Source: Megamonas hypermegale
GTDB lineage: Bacteria; Bacillota; Negativicutes; Selenomonadales; Selenomonadaceae
Direction of reading: 5' to 3'
Assembly (NCBI GenBank): GCA_002314325.1
Contig: DCFC01000035.1
Coordinates: 178,606 to 242,605, forward strand
DNA length: 64,000 nucleotides
Position numbers and translations under genes: made by a program. How positions within the stretch are numbered: position 1 is the stretch's first letter; each line of letters begins with the position of its first letter. Below are positions 26,559-35,316 of the stretch, one piece after another. Under the pieces are notes generated by a model. That model made no database searches. It was not told the origin of the DNA and saw nothing but the letters and a program-made list of their open reading frames with translations.

Positions 26559-27292
26559 ACTTCATATCCTCGCGGCGTTACCATGAAGCCGTCTTTGGCG
26601 AACGTTTTGCTATTGCCGATTATCACGAGAGAAAACATATTGATTTCCTCCTGCGTGAAATGTTCCAAATCGGAAATAACATACGTTTCATTTTCACGGC
26701 TGGCGCTGTTTACAATGCCGACCGGCGTTTTCGGGTCTTTGTATTTAAGCATGATTTCGCGGATTTCCTCAATATGATGAACGCGCTTATGGCTTTTCGG
26801 ATTGTACAGACCGATTACAAAATCACCCCGCGCGGCAAGCTCGGCACGTTTTTTGATTAAATCCCACGGTGTGAGCAAATCGCTCAGGCTGATTACGGCA
26901 AAATCGTGCATAAGCGGTGCACCGAGCACTGCCGCCGCCGCATTGACCGCACTGAGTCCTGCCACGATTTCCACCTGCGGGCGCTCCTGCCGCGGCATTT
27001 TAAGCAAAAGTTCCAAAATAAGTCCCGCCATGCCGTAAACGCCGGAGTCGCCGCTGGATACTACCGCCACATTATGACCTTTCACCGCTTCGGCCAGCGC
27101 CATTTTGCAGCGGTCGATTTCCTGCATCATACCCGTGCCGATAACATTTTTCCCTTCTAAAAGGTAATTTACTAATTTTATATACGTATTGTAGCCTGCT
27201 ACCGTATCAGCCTGCTCAATCGCTTTCAAGGCACGCGGCGTCATATCGTCTTTGCCGCCCGGGCCAATACCTACAACTTTAATTATTCCCAT
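26555..27292 (-). CDS. cbiH: Precorrin-3B / cobalt-factor III C17-methyltransferase
   Basis: A 245-residue CobJ/CbiH SAM-dependent ring-contraction methyltransferase. It has VVGIGPGGKDDMTPRA, the GDSGVYGMAGL loop and the LYNPKSHKR region of the family. Standard length, without the extra C-terminal domain found in some homologues. Overlaps cbiG by 10 bp. Confidence 0.93.
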   Translation of the reverse strand: MGIIKVVGIGPGGKDDMTPRALKAIEQADTVAGYNTYIKLVNYLLEGKNVIGTGMMQEIDRCKMALAEAVKGHNVAVVSSGDSGVYGMAGLILELLLKMPRQERPQVEIVAGLSAVNAAAAVLGAPLMHDFAVISLSDLLTPWDLIKKRAELAARGDFVIGLYNPKSHKRVHHIEEIREIMLKYKDPKTPVGIVNSASRENETYVISDLEHFTQEEINMFSLVIIGNSKTFAKDGFMVTPRGYEV

Positions 27293-28335
27293 GCTAAAGA
27301 TACCGTCACTTTCTCAAATTTTGTTTTCGGCAAAATTATCTTTGCCTTCTCATTGTACGACAATATCGCTGCTTCGCAGACATTGCCGATACCGATTTGG
27401 TTTCGTACGAACGGCGATTGCTGCAAATTGTACTTTTCAATCATTTTCTGCATGATTTCATTAGCGAAAAAATGCGTCCGTACTTTATTTTCTTTTGCCC
27501 AGTCAATCAGTCCCGCTTCGTCTTTCTTCACTATAGTGGATACAAGATTTTTTACCGCCAGCCGTTCGCAATCTGCCATTTTTTTCGCCTGCGCAACGGC
27601 TTTTTCTATCAGCTTTTTATCAACACCCTTGCGGCAGCCGACACCGGCAATCAAACGGCGCGGCGCCAGCGTCAAAACGTTCGTCATAACGCGCCGCTGC
27701 GGCGAAATAAATACACACGGCGTAAAACTCAAATTCAGTTTTCGCGCCGTTATTTTTTTTGCTTCTATATTATATTGCCGTAAAAGATTTACATATTCAT
27801 CGGCTTTCTGCCAGTTTTCTTCTATATAATAAGGAAGATTTCTACCGGCAACGAGAGCTGCATTCACAATCTTTATATGCGTCAGCGGAAACACCGCAAG
27901 CTGCAGCTTTTGCGCAATCACATCGGGTGCTATCATATTGTTCGCGTCCGTTGCCGTCGTGATAACAGGTATCGCCTGCAATATAGCGGCAATTTGGCGC
28001 GTCAGCTCATTTGCTCCGCCCAGATGACCGGACAGCAGGCTTACGGCAAAATGCGCCTGCTCATCCACGACGACAATGGCGGGGTCTTTCGCCTTATGCA
28101 CGATATACGGAGCAATCATGCGCACGGCAATTCCCGTCGACGTAAAAAAAACAATTGCATCGTACCGATAAAAAATATCAGCTACTAAATCGCGCATTTT
28201 AGCAAACTCCGCCGCGAAGAACGACAGATTATGTCGTCCTTCTTTTACGTAAATATCACCGCTTTGTAAATTCTGCCGTAATTTTTCCGCTAATTTTGCA
28301 CCGTTTTTCGTTACGGCAATAAGTGCATATTTCAT
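27283..28335 (-). CDS. cbiG: Cobalt-precorrin-5A hydrolase
   Basis: A 350-residue CbiG that opens the delta-lactone of cobalt-precorrin-5A and releases acetaldehyde; a marker of the anaerobic route. N-terminal domain with FFTSTGIAVRMIAPYI and LLSGHLGGANELTR, middle domain, and C-terminal AGVGCRKGVDKK. One-base overlap with cbiF. Confidence 0.93.
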   Translation of the reverse strand: MKYALIAVTKNGAKLAEKLRQNLQSGDIYVKEGRHNLSFFAAEFAKMRDLVADIFYRYDAIVFFTSTGIAVRMIAPYIVHKAKDPAIVVVDEQAHFAVSLLSGHLGGANELTRQIAAILQAIPVITTATDANNMIAPDVIAQKLQLAVFPLTHIKIVNAALVAGRNLPYYIEENWQKADEYVNLLRQYNIEAKKITARKLNLSFTPCVFISPQRRVMTNVLTLAPRRLIAGVGCRKGVDKKLIEKAVAQAKKMADCERLAVKNLVSTIVKKDEAGLIDWAKENKVRTHFFANEIMQKMIEKYNLQQSPFVRNQIGIGNVCEAAILSYNEKAKIILPKTKFEKVTVSLAWE

Positions 28336-29093
28336 TATTTATCCGTGCCTTGGCGGTACATATGGCTAAATTCCGGCGCGTACAGACGCGATTTTGCATA
28401 TTCTGTATCCAGACATTTGCCGACAACAATCATCGCCGTGCGGGAAATATTATTTTCCTTCACGATATCAGCTATCGTTTCCAGCGTGCCGCGCACGATT
28501 TTCTGTTCCGGCCACGAAGCCTTCTGCACGATAGCAATCGGCGTTGTTTTATCATAGCCGCCTTCTATCAGCTGCGCTACTACTTCAGAAATCATATGCA
28601 CGCTGAGGAAAATGCACATCGTCGCCTGATGAGCTGCCAGCGATTTCAATTTTTCCTTCTCCGGCACAGGCGTTCTGCCTTCATTGCGCGTGATGATTAC
28701 CGTCTGCGAAATTTCCGGCAGAGTGTATTCCTGCTTCAAAGCCGCCGCCGTCGCCAAAAACGAACTTACACCCGGCACAACGGTATATTCAATACCGCGG
28801 CGGGAAAGCTCATCCATCTGTTCCTGAATAGCGCCGTAAATTGCCGGGTCACCCGTGTGCAGACGAACTACCATTTTGCCTTCCTGCACGGCGGATGTAA
28901 TCGTTTCAATCACATCGCCGAGCGTCATGGAAGCGCTGTTGTAAATCTGACAATCAGCTTTAGCATAATCGAGCAGTGCCGGATTGACGAGCGAACCGGC
29001 ATAAATAATCACGTCAGCTTCTTTCAGCAGCCGCTGTCCTTTAACCGTAATCAGTTCCGGGTCGCCCGGGCCTGCACCAACAATATAAACCAT
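28335..29093 (-). CDS. cbiF: Cobalt-precorrin-4 C11-methyltransferase
   Basis: A 252-residue CobM/CbiF enzyme. YIVGAGPGDPELITVKG is the SAM-binding start, VVRLHTGDPAIYGA the family motif, and PGVSSFLATAAAL follows. Overlaps cbiT by one base and cbiG by one base. Confidence 0.94.
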   Translation of the reverse strand: MVYIVGAGPGDPELITVKGQRLLKEADVIIYAGSLVNPALLDYAKADCQIYNSASMTLGDVIETITSAVQEGKMVVRLHTGDPAIYGAIQEQMDELSRRGIEYTVVPGVSSFLATAAALKQEYTLPEISQTVIITRNEGRTPVPEKEKLKSLAAHQATMCIFLSVHMISEVVAQLIEGGYDKTTPIAIVQKASWPEQKIVRGTLETIADIVKENNISRTAMIVVGKCLDTEYAKSRLYAPEFSHMYRQGTDK

Positions 29094-29680
29094 TATTTTT
29101 TATCCCCTTTCACGCAGGTAACAATATATACAGGATTTTGCGCATTAAACATATCGTAAGCACCTACTTTGCGCAAACGGTTTACCTGTACCTGCACTGC
29201 TTCATACGTATAGTTTTCCTTTTGCGTCATATATTCGGTAATCTGTGCTATCGTCTGCACCGTTACGGCATTGACGACAATTCTGCCGCCTGTTTGCAGT
29301 TTTGTATCAATTTCATCCAGAATGGCAAACATATTACTGCCGCTGCCGCCGATAAAAACCACATCACAGTCTGGCAAATTCTCTAATCCCTGCGGCGCAT
29401 TCGCCTGTATTACCTCTATTTTGTCCTGCAAAGCAAATTTAGCTATGTTTTTCTGCAAAAGCTCCACTGCCAAATCTTTTTTCTCCACGGCGTAAACCCT
29501 GCCTTGCGGCGCGAGCATTGCCGCTTCAATCGACAGTGAGCCCGTTCCCGCGCCGATATCCCAGATTATACTATCAGGACGAATTTTCGCCTTGCACATA
29601 GTCAATATGCGGATTTCTTCCTTCGTCATCGGCACTTTGTCGCGGATGAACAAATCATCACTTATTCCCGGTAAATTCAA
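29093..29680 (-). CDS. cbiT: Cobalt-precorrin-6B/7 C15-methyltransferase (decarboxylating)
   Basis: A 195-residue Rossmann-type SAM enzyme. Motif I is WDIGAGTGSLSIEAAML, and VFIGGSGSNMF is the later glycine-rich motif. CbiT methylates C15 and decarboxylates the C12 acetate. It is separate from CbiE here, as in Salmonella, and not fused as CobL. Confidence 0.94.
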   Translation of the reverse strand: MNLPGISDDLFIRDKVPMTKEEIRILTMCKAKIRPDSIIWDIGAGTGSLSIEAAMLAPQGRVYAVEKKDLAVELLQKNIAKFALQDKIEVIQANAPQGLENLPDCDVVFIGGSGSNMFAILDEIDTKLQTGGRIVVNAVTVQTIAQITEYMTQKENYTYEAVQVQVNRLRKVGAYDMFNAQNPVYIVTCVKGDKK

Positions 29681-29693
29681 TATTTCACCTTCT

Positions 29694-30320
29694 CTATCCT
29701 TCCACTATCATCACGCAATGCGACGCAATTTCTTTCGTCTGTGCTTCTTGCAATGATAAGCAGATAATTTTTTCATCAGGATAAGACAATCTCGAGCAGA
29801 TATACGCTTTTGCCTGTTTATCCCAGCCGCGCTCTATTAAATACTGAGCAATGCGTCCGGAGTTGAATTTATTATCCGTAAGCATACCGATAATGCGTCC
29901 CTTATGATAGATTAAATCTTCATCGCGCGGCACTCTGCCGTGAAAACTGAGCAGACTTGCTTCCTGCCACGGCAGGGCAATTTTAGCAAACGCCACCTGC
30001 ATGGAGCTGAGCCCCGGTATAACTTCTATCTTTTCTGCCGGGAAATTGCGCCGCAATGAACTAAGCAGTGAATAATATCCCGGGTCGCCCGATACCATGA
30101 CGACTACATCGTTTTGCTTCAATTCCGCTCTGATAAAATCCATCACTGCGCTGATATCGGCTTTTATCGCCAAAGTTTTTTGTCCAGCGCGGGCAAAATC
30201 ATTCAAAGCCCGGCTGCCGCCGACGAGCACTTTCGCCTGTTCAATAGCCGCCAAAGCTTTCGGCACAACGTATTCTTTTGCCCCCGGCCCGATACCGGCT
30301 ACGATTATTTTAAATTCCAA
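29694..30320 (-). CDS. cbiE: Cobalt-precorrin-7 C5-methyltransferase
   Basis: A 208-residue CbiE. VAGIGPGAKEYVVPKAL is the N-terminal SAM site; VVMVSGDPGYYSLLSSLR and PGLSSMQVAFAK are family signatures. Start overlaps the cbiD 3' end by 16 bp; the gap to cbiT is 13 bp. Confidence 0.94.
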   Translation of the reverse strand: MEFKIIVAGIGPGAKEYVVPKALAAIEQAKVLVGGSRALNDFARAGQKTLAIKADISAVMDFIRAELKQNDVVVMVSGDPGYYSLLSSLRRNFPAEKIEVIPGLSSMQVAFAKIALPWQEASLLSFHGRVPRDEDLIYHKGRIIGMLTDNKFNSGRIAQYLIERGWDKQAKAYICSRLSYPDEKIICLSLQEAQTKEIASHCVMIVEG

Positions 30321-31411
30321 CCTAATCTACCACCTATTTTTCTGGCATTATCATCCATGCCCAGTATTTCGCCTTTCAAGGTCACGATGACCGTTCCCAC
30401 CGTCAGAGCGTTGAAAACATGCTGTTCGGCGCGCAGGCTGGCTCTTTGCGCCAATAAATCATAATAACCTTTTTGCACCAGATTATATTTTGCAATAATC
30501 GGCATAGCCGCCTCTGTCGTCTTAACCTTAAAAATTTCCTTTACGCCGTCGCTGTCCATGCCAAGCATTGCCGCATAGGACGCAAGTATTTCCAGCCGCG
30601 CGTCAGCGATTTTACTGTGCGTATAGAAAATCCCGCCGGCAACTTTGACAAGTTTACCCAAATGGCCAAGCAGCAGCACTGATTTTATCCCTTCATCAGC
30701 GGCAAATTCCAGCATATGACCGATAAAATTGCTCGTCTGAATTAATGCTTTTTGCGGCAGAGCCAAATTTTTTGCAATATTTTCACCGATTTTACCCGGC
30801 ACAAACACAATATCATCATAACCGTTGGCTTTCGCTACGGAAATCTGCGGCGTAAGCGAATTTTTAAAACCTTCCTCCGACATCGGACGCACAATCCCTG
30901 TCGTGCCGATGACGGATATTCCGCCTTCAATGCCCAAAATCGGATTTAAAGTTTTTTTCGCCAGCTCCACGCCTTTCGGAATGGAAACCGTAATATCACA
31001 GCCGTATCCTTGCGGCAATAGTTCCCGCACAACCTGCGCCATCATGCGGCGCGGTCCCGGATTTATCGCCGGCTGTCCCGGTTCTACGGAAAGACCGGGC
31101 TCCGTTACCGTTCCGATGCCGAGCCCTGCATGAAAATTCACTGCTTCATTTTGCGGATTTATAACCACCTCCGTGAATACGGATGCACCGTGCGTAATAT
31201 CCGGGTCATCGCCGCCATTTTTAACCACTTCGGCTTTTGCGCCATTTGCCGTTAATTCTACGCTTTCAATAGGAATATGCATCAGTTCGCCGCTTAAAGC
31301 GTACAGTTCAACTTCCTTCACGACATTGCCCTGCAAAGCGAGAATTGCCGCTTTCGTTCCTGCCGCCGCACATGAACCGGTCGTATAACCGCTTTTCATT
31401 TCTTTGCGCAT
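30305..31411 (-). CDS. cbiD: Cobalt-precorrin-5B C1-methyltransferase
   Basis: A 368-residue CbiD, first gene of the operon and specific to the anaerobic pathway. YTTGSCAAAGTKAAILAL is the N-terminal signature, followed by KNGGDDPDITHGA and GTTGIVRPMSEEG. AAGGGAG precedes the start. The gene lies behind the cobalamin riboswitch, with a leader of about 120 nt between aptamer and start codon. Confidence 0.95.
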   Translation of the reverse strand: MRKEMKSGYTTGSCAAAGTKAAILALQGNVVKEVELYALSGELMHIPIESVELTANGAKAEVVKNGGDDPDITHGASVFTEVVINPQNEAVNFHAGLGIGTVTEPGLSVEPGQPAINPGPRRMMAQVVRELLPQGYGCDITVSIPKGVELAKKTLNPILGIEGGISVIGTTGIVRPMSEEGFKNSLTPQISVAKANGYDDIVFVPGKIGENIAKNLALPQKALIQTSNFIGHMLEFAADEGIKSVLLLGHLGKLVKVAGGIFYTHSKIADARLEILASYAAMLGMDSDGVKEIFKVKTTEAAMPIIAKYNLVQKGYYDLLAQRASLRAEQHVFNALTVGTVIVTLKGEILGMDDNARKIGGRLGWNLK

Positions 31412-31528
31412 AAAAAAATCTCCCTTATGCAGGAAGATACACTATTTCCACATCAATTTACATCAATGTAAAAATATTTCTCCACCTGCCCATCTCTCGT
31501 GAGTCTGAAAATTTATCAAAAATCTTCA

Positions 31529-31683
31529 CGGTGTTTTTCCAACAGGCAATTCTCCTGACTTAGGTTCATCGCTATGCTTCGCCTTCCCAGACAAAATCCA
31601 GTGACATAATTGAAGCACTCTCCCCATACAGTGGCGGGACCGTACCGGCTCTCCGGTTTCCTTATTAAGCTTGCGCACCTGTC
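31529..31683 (-). promoter_or_regulatory. Cobalamin (B12) riboswitch
   Basis: On the minus strand the aptamer has the conserved blocks in order: AGGTGCGCAAGC-like start, GAAACCGG, GGTCCCGCCACTG, GGGAAGGCGAAGC and the B12-box-like AAGTCAGGAGAATTGCCTG. It precedes cbiD of a B12 synthesis operon, where cobalamin binding would lower expression. Whether control is at transcription or translation is not clear from the leader. Confidence 0.93.
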
Positions 31684-31697
31684 TTTATGAAATTAAC

Positions 31698-31824
31698 CTA
31701 ACTTGTCGTACTAGTTGCTTTCCTAAAGCAGTATAATAGTTTATATTTAGTGAGGTTAAGTGGCAACATCGAACAAATATAAACTATTATACTGCTGGCT
31801 CCATGCTCGATGACCAGCACAACG
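31698..31824 (+). mobile_element. MITE copy D (127 bp) abutting the riboswitch
   Basis: Same layout as copy C: CGTACTAGTTG start, arms AGCAGTATAATAGTTTATAT and inverse, centre AGTGAGGTTAAGTGGCAAC, end CCAGCACAACG. AATTAAC duplications at 31691-31697 and 31825-31831. It lies 15 bp beyond the riboswitch 5' end, so the cob promoter is inside the MITE or beyond it. Confidence 0.85.
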
Positions 31825-31881
31825 AATTAACATAATAATATTATAGGCATTATGCTTCAATCCTGCAACCGGTTAATCAAC

Positions 31882-32469
31882 TTACGCTTCATTATATTTA
31901 CTGAACACATTATCTATCTTTTCCTGCGGCAAATTTGCCATGTAGATGATTTCCTTCGCCGGAAGCACATGCTTGTTTATAATTTTTTCCAGAAAAATCA
32001 TATCGAGCCACGCCCCTCTTTTATAACCGCATCTGTTGAAATGAGCTATCTTTACATAACCTAATTTTTCATGAAATTTCATGCTTTTAAGATTAGGATA
32101 GGTGATGCTCACATACAGATTGGTTATGTTCTGCAATTTCAGCAAGTCTTCCAGAATTTTATACAGTTTCCTGCCGATACCGTGCCGATGAAAATTCTTT
32201 TTAATATAAATCGTCGTTTCCAAACTCCTGTCATACGCCGCTTTCGTTCTAAAAGTCGACGCATACGCATAACCGACGATTTCACCATTTACCAGCGCAA
32301 CGATATACGGGAATTTTGCACTTATCTTTTCAATGCGCTGCCTGAACTCTTCCTCCGTCGGCACTTCGTATTCAAAAGAAATATTGGTGTTTTCCACATA
32401 CGGAGCATAAACGTCTAATAATTTTTCCGCATCATCTGCATGAGCCAAACGAAATCTGATTTTATCCAT
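31882..32469 (-). CDS. GNAT-family N-acetyltransferase (PAT/MnaT-like)
   Basis: A 195-residue GNAT enzyme. The start IRFRLAHADDAEKLLDVYAP and the segment NTNISFEYEVPTEEEF resemble phosphinothricin/L-amino-acid N-acetyltransferases (Pat/YncA). The acetyl-CoA site is IYIKKNFHRHGIGRKLYK, and FHEKLGYVKIAHF the C-terminal strand. About 30 extra C-terminal residues extend past the family core. The start at 32469 follows AGAGGTGA; upstream in-frame ATGs lack such a site. The substrate is not predictable. Confidence 0.8.
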   Translation of the reverse strand: MDKIRFRLAHADDAEKLLDVYAPYVENTNISFEYEVPTEEEFRQRIEKISAKFPYIVALVNGEIVGYAYASTFRTKAAYDRSLETTIYIKKNFHRHGIGRKLYKILEDLLKLQNITNLYVSITYPNLKSMKFHEKLGYVKIAHFNRCGYKRGAWLDMIFLEKIINKHVLPAKEIIYMANLPQEKIDNVFSKYNEA

Positions 32470-32582
32470 TATAATCACCTCTGTTTTTATTTTAGCGCAA
32501 ATCATTTTGCGACGACAAGTTCTCACTCTATTTAAATCTCGAAAAAATTTTTAAAAATCCAACATATAATTGATATTCATTA

Positions 32583-32643
32583 TTGACTTATAATACCCCA
32601 TAGGGTATACTGAAGGCAGAAAGATAAATACCCTAGCAGGTAT
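32583..32643 (+). promoter_or_regulatory. P-type ATPase promoter with two CsoR-like operators
   Basis: TTGACT (32583-32588), 17 bp, TATACT (32106-equivalent position 32606-32611). ATACCC-CATA-GGGTAT (32593-32608) fills the spacer and part of the -10; a second site ATACCC-TAGC-AGGTAT (32628-32643) lies downstream of the start point. These resemble CsoR-family operators, consistent with a metal-relieved repressor. Confidence 0.65.
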
Positions 32644-32682
32644 ATAAAATACGTAATACCAAATAAGAAATGAGGGCTACTT

Positions 32683-34932
32683 ATGAATACTTCCAACAGC
32701 TTCCCGATTGATAAATCCCACGACCATGCTCATCATCATGATTGCTCTGAACATCATCACCCGCACGACCATCATCACGAACACGGTGAAACTCAGCACC
32801 GCCATGAATTTTCCGGCAAAATTCCCGCCGGATTTCAACAGAAAATCTATCTCGTCGACAATATCGACTGCGCCAACTGCGCCGCAAAAATCGAACATAA
32901 GCTGAATGAAATGGCGGAAATTTATGAAGCTACACTGACTTTTGCCACAAAACAGCTGAAAATCACAGCGAAAAATCCTGACGCGCTTTTACCTGCCATG
33001 CGCCAAATCGCCGACAGCATCGAACCGGGTACGACCATCATGCCGCGTCCGGAAGGAAAAACTGCGGCGGTCAAACAAGACGCGCGCCTTATCCGTGAAA
33101 AAACATTTGCCATCGCCGAAATAGTCATCGGTGCTCTTTTATTCATTATCGGCGAATTTACCAATCTCGTTCCCGATAATTATTCTCTGTACCTTTTTAT
33201 CGCCGCATATCTAATTCTCGGCTGGAAAATACTCAAAACGGCCGCTACCAATCTTTTCCGCGGCAATGTCTTTGATGAAAACTTCCTGATGAGCATCGCC
33301 ACGCTCGGTGCTTTCGCCATCAAAGAATATCCGGAAGCCGTCGGTGTCATGCTATTTTACCGTATCGGCGAATATTTCGAAGAACGCGCCACGGAAAGAA
33401 GCCGCAACCAGATTATGGCGGCAGTCGACCTGCGGCCGGAAACGGTAAATCTCATAAAAAATAATACTGTAGAAACAATCTCGGCGGAAAATGCCAAAAC
33501 TGGCGATATAATTCTCGTTCGCGCCGGCGACAGAATTCCGGTGGACGGAACGGTCATTGAAGGTGAAAGCCGCCTTGATACCTCACCTGTTACGGGCGAG
33601 CCGGTGCCGGTAAAAATCGCGCCGAACAGTGCTGTAACCTCCGGCTGTCTGAATATTTCCGGCGTAATTAAAATGCGCGTCGATAAACCGCTTTCCGAAT
33701 CAATGGTCTCCCGTATTTTGCAATCGGTGGAAAACGCCGCCGCCAGCAAGCCGAAAATCGACCGCTTCATCACACGCTTTGCCCGCGTATACACGCCGAT
33801 TGTCGTAGCCGTCGCTGCTCTTACTGCCATCATTCCGTCGCTTGTAACAGGCAATTGGGATTACTGGGTATATACAGCCCTTACATTTCTTGTCATCAGC
33901 TGTCCGTGCGCTCTCGTCCTCAGCGTGCCGCTCGCCTTTTTCTCCGGCATCGGCAACGCTTCCCGCCAGGGCATACTGTTTAAAGGCGGTCTTGCCATAG
34001 AAGCACTGAAAAACATCAAAACGATTGTCATGGATAAGACAGGCACAATCACCGAAGGAAGCTTCAAAGTAAAAGAAATTCAGCCGACTGAAAAATATTC
34101 AGCGGAAGAACTGCTCGCCTACTGCGCCGGTGCAGAAAAATTCTCCACTCATCCCATTGCCAACAGCATTGTAAATGAAGCTGAATATCGTCAGATTGAA
34201 CTGCCAAAAGCAGCGGAAAATCAGGAAATAGCCGGTGAAGGTCTTGTTTGCAAAATAAACAATAAAACAATCATCTGCGGCAATATGCGCTTAATGAACC
34301 GTTTTAATATCACACTGCCCGATAATCTGCCGACTTATGCCGGTACGGAAATCTTCGTCGCCGTCGACAATGAATATGCCGGATTTTTAATCATCGGCGA
34401 TACAGTCAAAAATGATGCCAAAACAACCGTACGGCAATTAAAATCACTCGGCTTGACAACAGCCATGCTGACCGGTGATAACGAACATACAGCTTATGCC
34501 GTAGCCAATGAAATCGGCATTGACAAAGTCCACGCCCGTCTTTTGCCGGAAGGCAAGCTGGAAAAACTGTCCGAACTCCGCCGCGAACACGGCAATGTAT
34601 TTTTTGTCGGCGACGGCATCAATGACGCTCCGATACTTGCCGGAGCCGATGTCGGAGCCGCTATGGGAACGGGAGCCGATGCCGCCATCGAAGCGGCCGA
34701 TGTCGTGTTCATGAATTCCAAAGTCCGTTCCATATTGCAGGCGATAAACATCTCCCGCGATACGCTCAAAATCGCCTGGCAGAACGTCGTATTCGCCATC
34801 ACCGTAAAAGTTTTCATCATGCTGCTCGGTCTTATGGGCTACGCCTCCATGTGGGCAGCCGTCTTTGCCGATACGGGCGTTGCCATGATTTGCATTTTAA
34901 ACTCAATCAGAATTCTCTATAAAAAATACTGA
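32683..34932 (+). CDS. P1B-type heavy-metal-exporting ATPase (Zn/Cd class) with His-rich N-terminus
   Basis: A 749-residue exporter. Residues 1-45 are strongly His-rich, followed by an HMA domain (IDCANCAAKIEHKL), membrane helices, the actuator motif TGEP, the CPC helix (SCPCALVLSVPL), the phosphorylation site DKTGTI, and the hinge GDGINDAP. The last helix has FADTGVAMICILNSIRIL, whose Asp is typical of Zn2+/Cd2+ (P1B-2) pumps rather than Cu+ pumps. GAGGG-type binding site upstream. The CsoR-like operators suggest metal-induced expression; a Cu versus Zn mismatch between operator type and pump class is worth noting. Confidence 0.9.
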   Translation: MNTSNSFPIDKSHDHAHHHDCSEHHHPHDHHHEHGETQHRHEFSGKIPAGFQQKIYLVDNIDCANCAAKIEHKLNEMAEIYEATLTFATKQLKITAKNPDALLPAMRQIADSIEPGTTIMPRPEGKTAAVKQDARLIREKTFAIAEIVIGALLFIIGEFTNLVPDNYSLYLFIAAYLILGWKILKTAATNLFRGNVFDENFLMSIATLGAFAIKEYPEAVGVMLFYRIGEYFEERATERSRNQIMAAVDLRPETVNLIKNNTVETISAENAKTGDIILVRAGDRIPVDGTVIEGESRLDTSPVTGEPVPVKIAPNSAVTSGCLNISGVIKMRVDKPLSESMVSRILQSVENAAASKPKIDRFITRFARVYTPIVVAVAALTAIIPSLVTGNWDYWVYTALTFLVISCPCALVLSVPLAFFSGIGNASRQGILFKGGLAIEALKNIKTIVMDKTGTITEGSFKVKEIQPTEKYSAEELLAYCAGAEKFSTHPIANSIVNEAEYRQIELPKAAENQEIAGEGLVCKINNKTIICGNMRLMNRFNITLPDNLPTYAGTEIFVAVDNEYAGFLIIGDTVKNDAKTTVRQLKSLGLTTAMLTGDNEHTAYAVANEIGIDKVHARLLPEGKLEKLSELRREHGNVFFVGDGINDAPILAGADVGAAMGTGADAAIEAADVVFMNSKVRSILQAINISRDTLKIAWQNVVFAITVKVFIMLLGLMGYASMWAAVFADTGVAMICILNSIRILYKKY

Positions 34933-34942
34933 ACAATTTTTT

Positions 34943-34976
34943 GAACTTCAGTCTTTTCGACTGAGGTTCTTTTTTT
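34943..34976 (+). terminator. P-type ATPase terminator
   Basis: GAACTTCAGTC / GACTGAGGTTC stem, 5-nt loop, T7 tract. Confidence 0.9.
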
Positions 34977-34979
34977 ATT

Positions 34980-35009
34980 TTGACAATGGATATCTGTAGT
35001 ATATATAAT
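34980..35009 (+). promoter_or_regulatory. Toxin mRNA promoter
   Basis: Consensus TTGACA (34980-34985), 18 bp, TATAAT (35004-35009), predicting a start near 35016. Confidence 0.8.
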
Positions 35010-35056
35010 AAATACGTTGCTACCCTCCAAACCGCAACGGAAAGGAGGTGTTCCGG

Positions 35057-35149
35057 GTGGGAGATTTATTGTTATCTTTCGCGGTGTCTGTTATGGCGGG
35101 CGTAGTTGCGAACTACCTTTGCAAATGGATTGACGGGCAGCATAAATAG
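35057..35149 (+). CDS. Small hydrophobic peptide, candidate type I toxin (30 aa)
   Basis: A GTG-started 30-codon gene 8 bp after AAAGGAGG. A short polar N-terminus leads into one membrane helix (about residues 4-22, LLLSFAVSVMAGVVA) and a charged tail (CKWIDGQHK), the layout of Fst/TxpA-like membrane toxins. The leader can fold CGTTGC (35015-35020) on GCAACG (35034-35039), and CCTCC (35024-35028) can cover GGAGG (35044-35048), hiding the ribosome site. The start region is repeated at 35280-35313 inside a convergent antisense RNA gene. I do not recognise a named family for the peptide; toxicity is inferred from locus design. Confidence 0.75.
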   Translation: MGDLLLSFAVSVMAGVVANYLCKWIDGQHK

Positions 35150-35197
35150 CAACAATCCTAACCGCTTTGGCGTTGGCGGTATATAAAATCTTCGCAA

Positions 35198-35238
35198 GAG
35201 GCCTGTGATGTTGCCGCATCATGGAGCCTCGTTTTTTT
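35198..35238 (+). terminator. Toxin mRNA terminator with kissing loop
   Basis: Nested stem GAGGC...GCCTC and GTGATG/CATCAT with loop TTGCCG, followed by a T7 tract. The loop is exactly complementary to the CGGCAA loop of the antisense RNA terminator. Confidence 0.85.
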
Positions 35239-35240
35239 AT

Positions 35241-35316
35241 AAAAAAAATACCGTGAAGTTGCCGCTTCACGATATTTTTGTTCCGAATGGAAATATATTT
35301 ATTGTTATCTTTTGTA
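35241..35316 (-). ncRNA. Antisense RNA (antitoxin) of the type I locus, about 75 nt
   Basis: Minus-strand promoter TTGCAA (35345-35350), 17 bp, TATAAT (read on the minus strand at 35327-35322), giving a start near 35315. The RNA ends in an 11-bp hairpin (35249-35275, loop CGGCAA) with a T8 tract. Its 5' half is complementary to the toxin start region because 35050-35079 and 35280-35313 are direct repeats (shared TTTATTGTTATCTTT and GTTCCG). Size and order match RNA II of pAD1 par. Confidence 0.8.
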
